Shown here: positions 63,194 to 64,000 of the stretch, one piece after another | Numbering within the stretch: the stretch's first letter is position 1 | Layout: the number at the start of each line of letters is the position of its first letter | Assembly: GCF_964063345.1 (NCBI RefSeq) | Contig: NZ_OZ061318.1 | Coordinates: 1 to 64,000 of the forward strand | Direction of reading: 5' to 3' | DNA: 64,000 nt | Origin: Pseudomonas lini | Lineage (GTDB): Bacteria; Pseudomonadota; Gammaproteobacteria; Pseudomonadales; Pseudomonadaceae | Notes under the pieces: generated by a model | Told to the model about the DNA's origin: nothing | Seen by the model: the letters and a program-made list of their open reading frames with translations, nothing else | The model's database searches: none | Program-made: the position numbers and the translations under genes

Positions 63194-64000
63194 ATGACTA
63201 TCTTGGTTATTGCTGAACACGACAACAAAGTAGTGGCCCCGGCCACACTGAACACCGTGGCTGCTGCCGTCAAAATCGGTGGTGACATCCACGTTCTGGT
63301 TGCAGGTCAAGGCGTTGGCGCCGTGGCTGAAGCCGCTGCGAAAATCGCTGGCGTGGCTAAAGTGCTGGTGGCCGACAACGCCGTCTACGCCCATCAACTA
63401 CCTGAGAATGTCGCCCCGTTAGTGGCCAGTCTGGTGATCGAGCAACACACGATTTTCACCCATGTCTTAGCGCCAGCTACTTCCAACGGCAAAAACATCC
63501 TGCCGCGCGTTGCCGCTCAGCTGGACGTTGATCAGATCTCCGAGGTCATCTCGGTCGAAAGCGCTGACACCTTCAAGCGCCCGATCTACGCTGGTAACGC
63601 CATCGCGACCGTTCAGTCGAACGCTGCGGTCAAAGTGATCACCGTTCGCGCCACCGGTTTCGACCCGGTTGCTGCTGAAGGTGGTTCGGCGGCTGTTGAA
63701 GCCGTTGCGGCTGCTCACGACGCGGGCACTTCGAGCTTTGTCGGCGAAGAACTGGTCAAGTCCGATCGTCCGGAACTGACCGCTGCCAAGATCGTCGTTT
63801 CCGGCGGCCGTGGCATGCAGAACGGCGACAACTTCAAACACCTGTACGCCTTAGCCGACAAGCTGGGCGCTGCCGTCGGTGCTTCCCGCGCCGCGGTCGA
63901 CGCAGGTTTCGTACCCAATGACATGCAGGTCGGTCAGACCGGCAAGATCGTTGCTCCACAGCTGTACATCGCCGTCGGTATCTCCGGCGCGATCCAGCAT
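63194..64000 (+). CDS. etfA: electron transfer flavoprotein alpha subunit (partial, cut by window end)
   Basis: First 269 codons of Etf[61 protein letters not shown] and the FAD-binding [20 protein letters not shown], running off the window. AAGGAG lies 7 nt before the ATG, 15 nt after etfB. About 40 residues should follow. Confidence 0.96.
   Translation, partial: MTILVIAEHDNKVVAPATLNTVAAAVKIGGDIHVLVAGQGVGAVAEAAAKIAGVAKVLVADNAVYAHQLPENVAPLVASLVIEQHTIFTHVLAPATSNGKNILPRVAAQLDVDQISEVISVESADTFKRPIYAGNAIATVQSNAAVKVITVRATGFDPVAAEGGSAAVEAVAAAHDAGTSSFVGEELVKSDRPELTAAKIVVSGGRGMQNGDNFKHLYALADKLGAAVGASRAAVDAGFVPNDMQVGQTGKIVAPQLYIAVGISGAIQH

Noticed and set aside
62411..63397. Long minus-strand frame of 328 codons
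   Set aside because: Antisense shadow of etfB/etfA in GC-rich codons; no family features.

Overview
The window looks like a chromosomal segment of a Pseudomonas-type gammaproteobacterium. The signs are an AAHS-type aromatic-acid symporter, an OprD-family porin, FadL/TodX-type outer-membrane proteins, chemoreceptors of the pseudomonad type, and a right-hand block (about 55.7-64 kb) of high-GC core genes for valine/isobutyrate breakdown (mmsA, enoyl-CoA hydratase, mmsB, 3-hydroxyisobutyryl-CoA hydrolase, isobutyryl-CoA dehydrogenase, etfB, etfA). I cannot name the species. I see no rRNA, tRNA or CRISPR array.

Left region (0.2-27.5 kb): an aromatic or aryl-alkanoate catabolic locus in several transcription units. 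It holds a chemoreceptor, an enoyl-CoA hydratase/3-hydroxyacyl-CoA dehydrogenase fusion with a FadL-type channel, and an AraC regulator. A plus-strand operon (8.8-17.2 kb) ends at a strong bidirectional terminator. It encodes a SnoaL/NTF2-like protein, an MhpB-type class III extradiol dioxygenase, a beta-keto acid cleavage enzyme, a LigM/DesA-type tetrahydrofolate-dependent demethylase, PurU, FolD, an alpha/beta hydrolase, an HpcH/HpaI aldolase and a cupin protein. Next come an OprD porin, an acyl-CoA ligase coupled to a nitroreductase-fold protein, an MFS symporter, a second AraC regulator, and a beta-oxidation unit (SDR, thiolase, MaoC) that carries the scar of a deleted enoyl-CoA hydratase. 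The likely logic is uptake, CoA activation, side-chain beta-oxidation, removal of a ring O-methyl or methylenedioxy carbon onto folate, then meta ring cleavage. The substrate is not known.

Middle region (27.6-54.6 kb): a decayed tyrosine recombinase and a second chemoreceptor precede a minus-strand p-cymene/p-cumate island. The cym operon reads cymE, cymB, cymC, cymAa, a styrene-oxide-isomerase-like gene, cymAb, cymD, then three phytoene-desaturase-like FAD oxidoreductases. The cmt operon reads cmtAa, Ab, Ac, C, B, Ad, D, cymR, cmtE, F, H, G. Both operons start with a TTGACA-type promoter followed by the same inverted repeat, ACAGAC-N6-GTCTGT, which resembles the cumate operator bound by CymR. 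The isomerase and the FAD enzymes are not in the classical P. putida F1 cym operon as I recall it. They suggest an upstream route feeding monoterpenes or epoxides into the p-cymene pathway.

Right region: the island ends in a decayed PAS-type chemoreceptor (54.75-55.6 kb). A LysR regulator and the divergent valine/isobutyrate operon follow. The cmt pathway releases isobutyrate, CymE is a plausible acyl-CoA synthetase for it, and the neighbouring mms-type genes would convert isobutyryl-CoA to propionyl-CoA, so island and neighbour form a continuous route. etfB/etfA would serve the acyl-CoA dehydrogenase.
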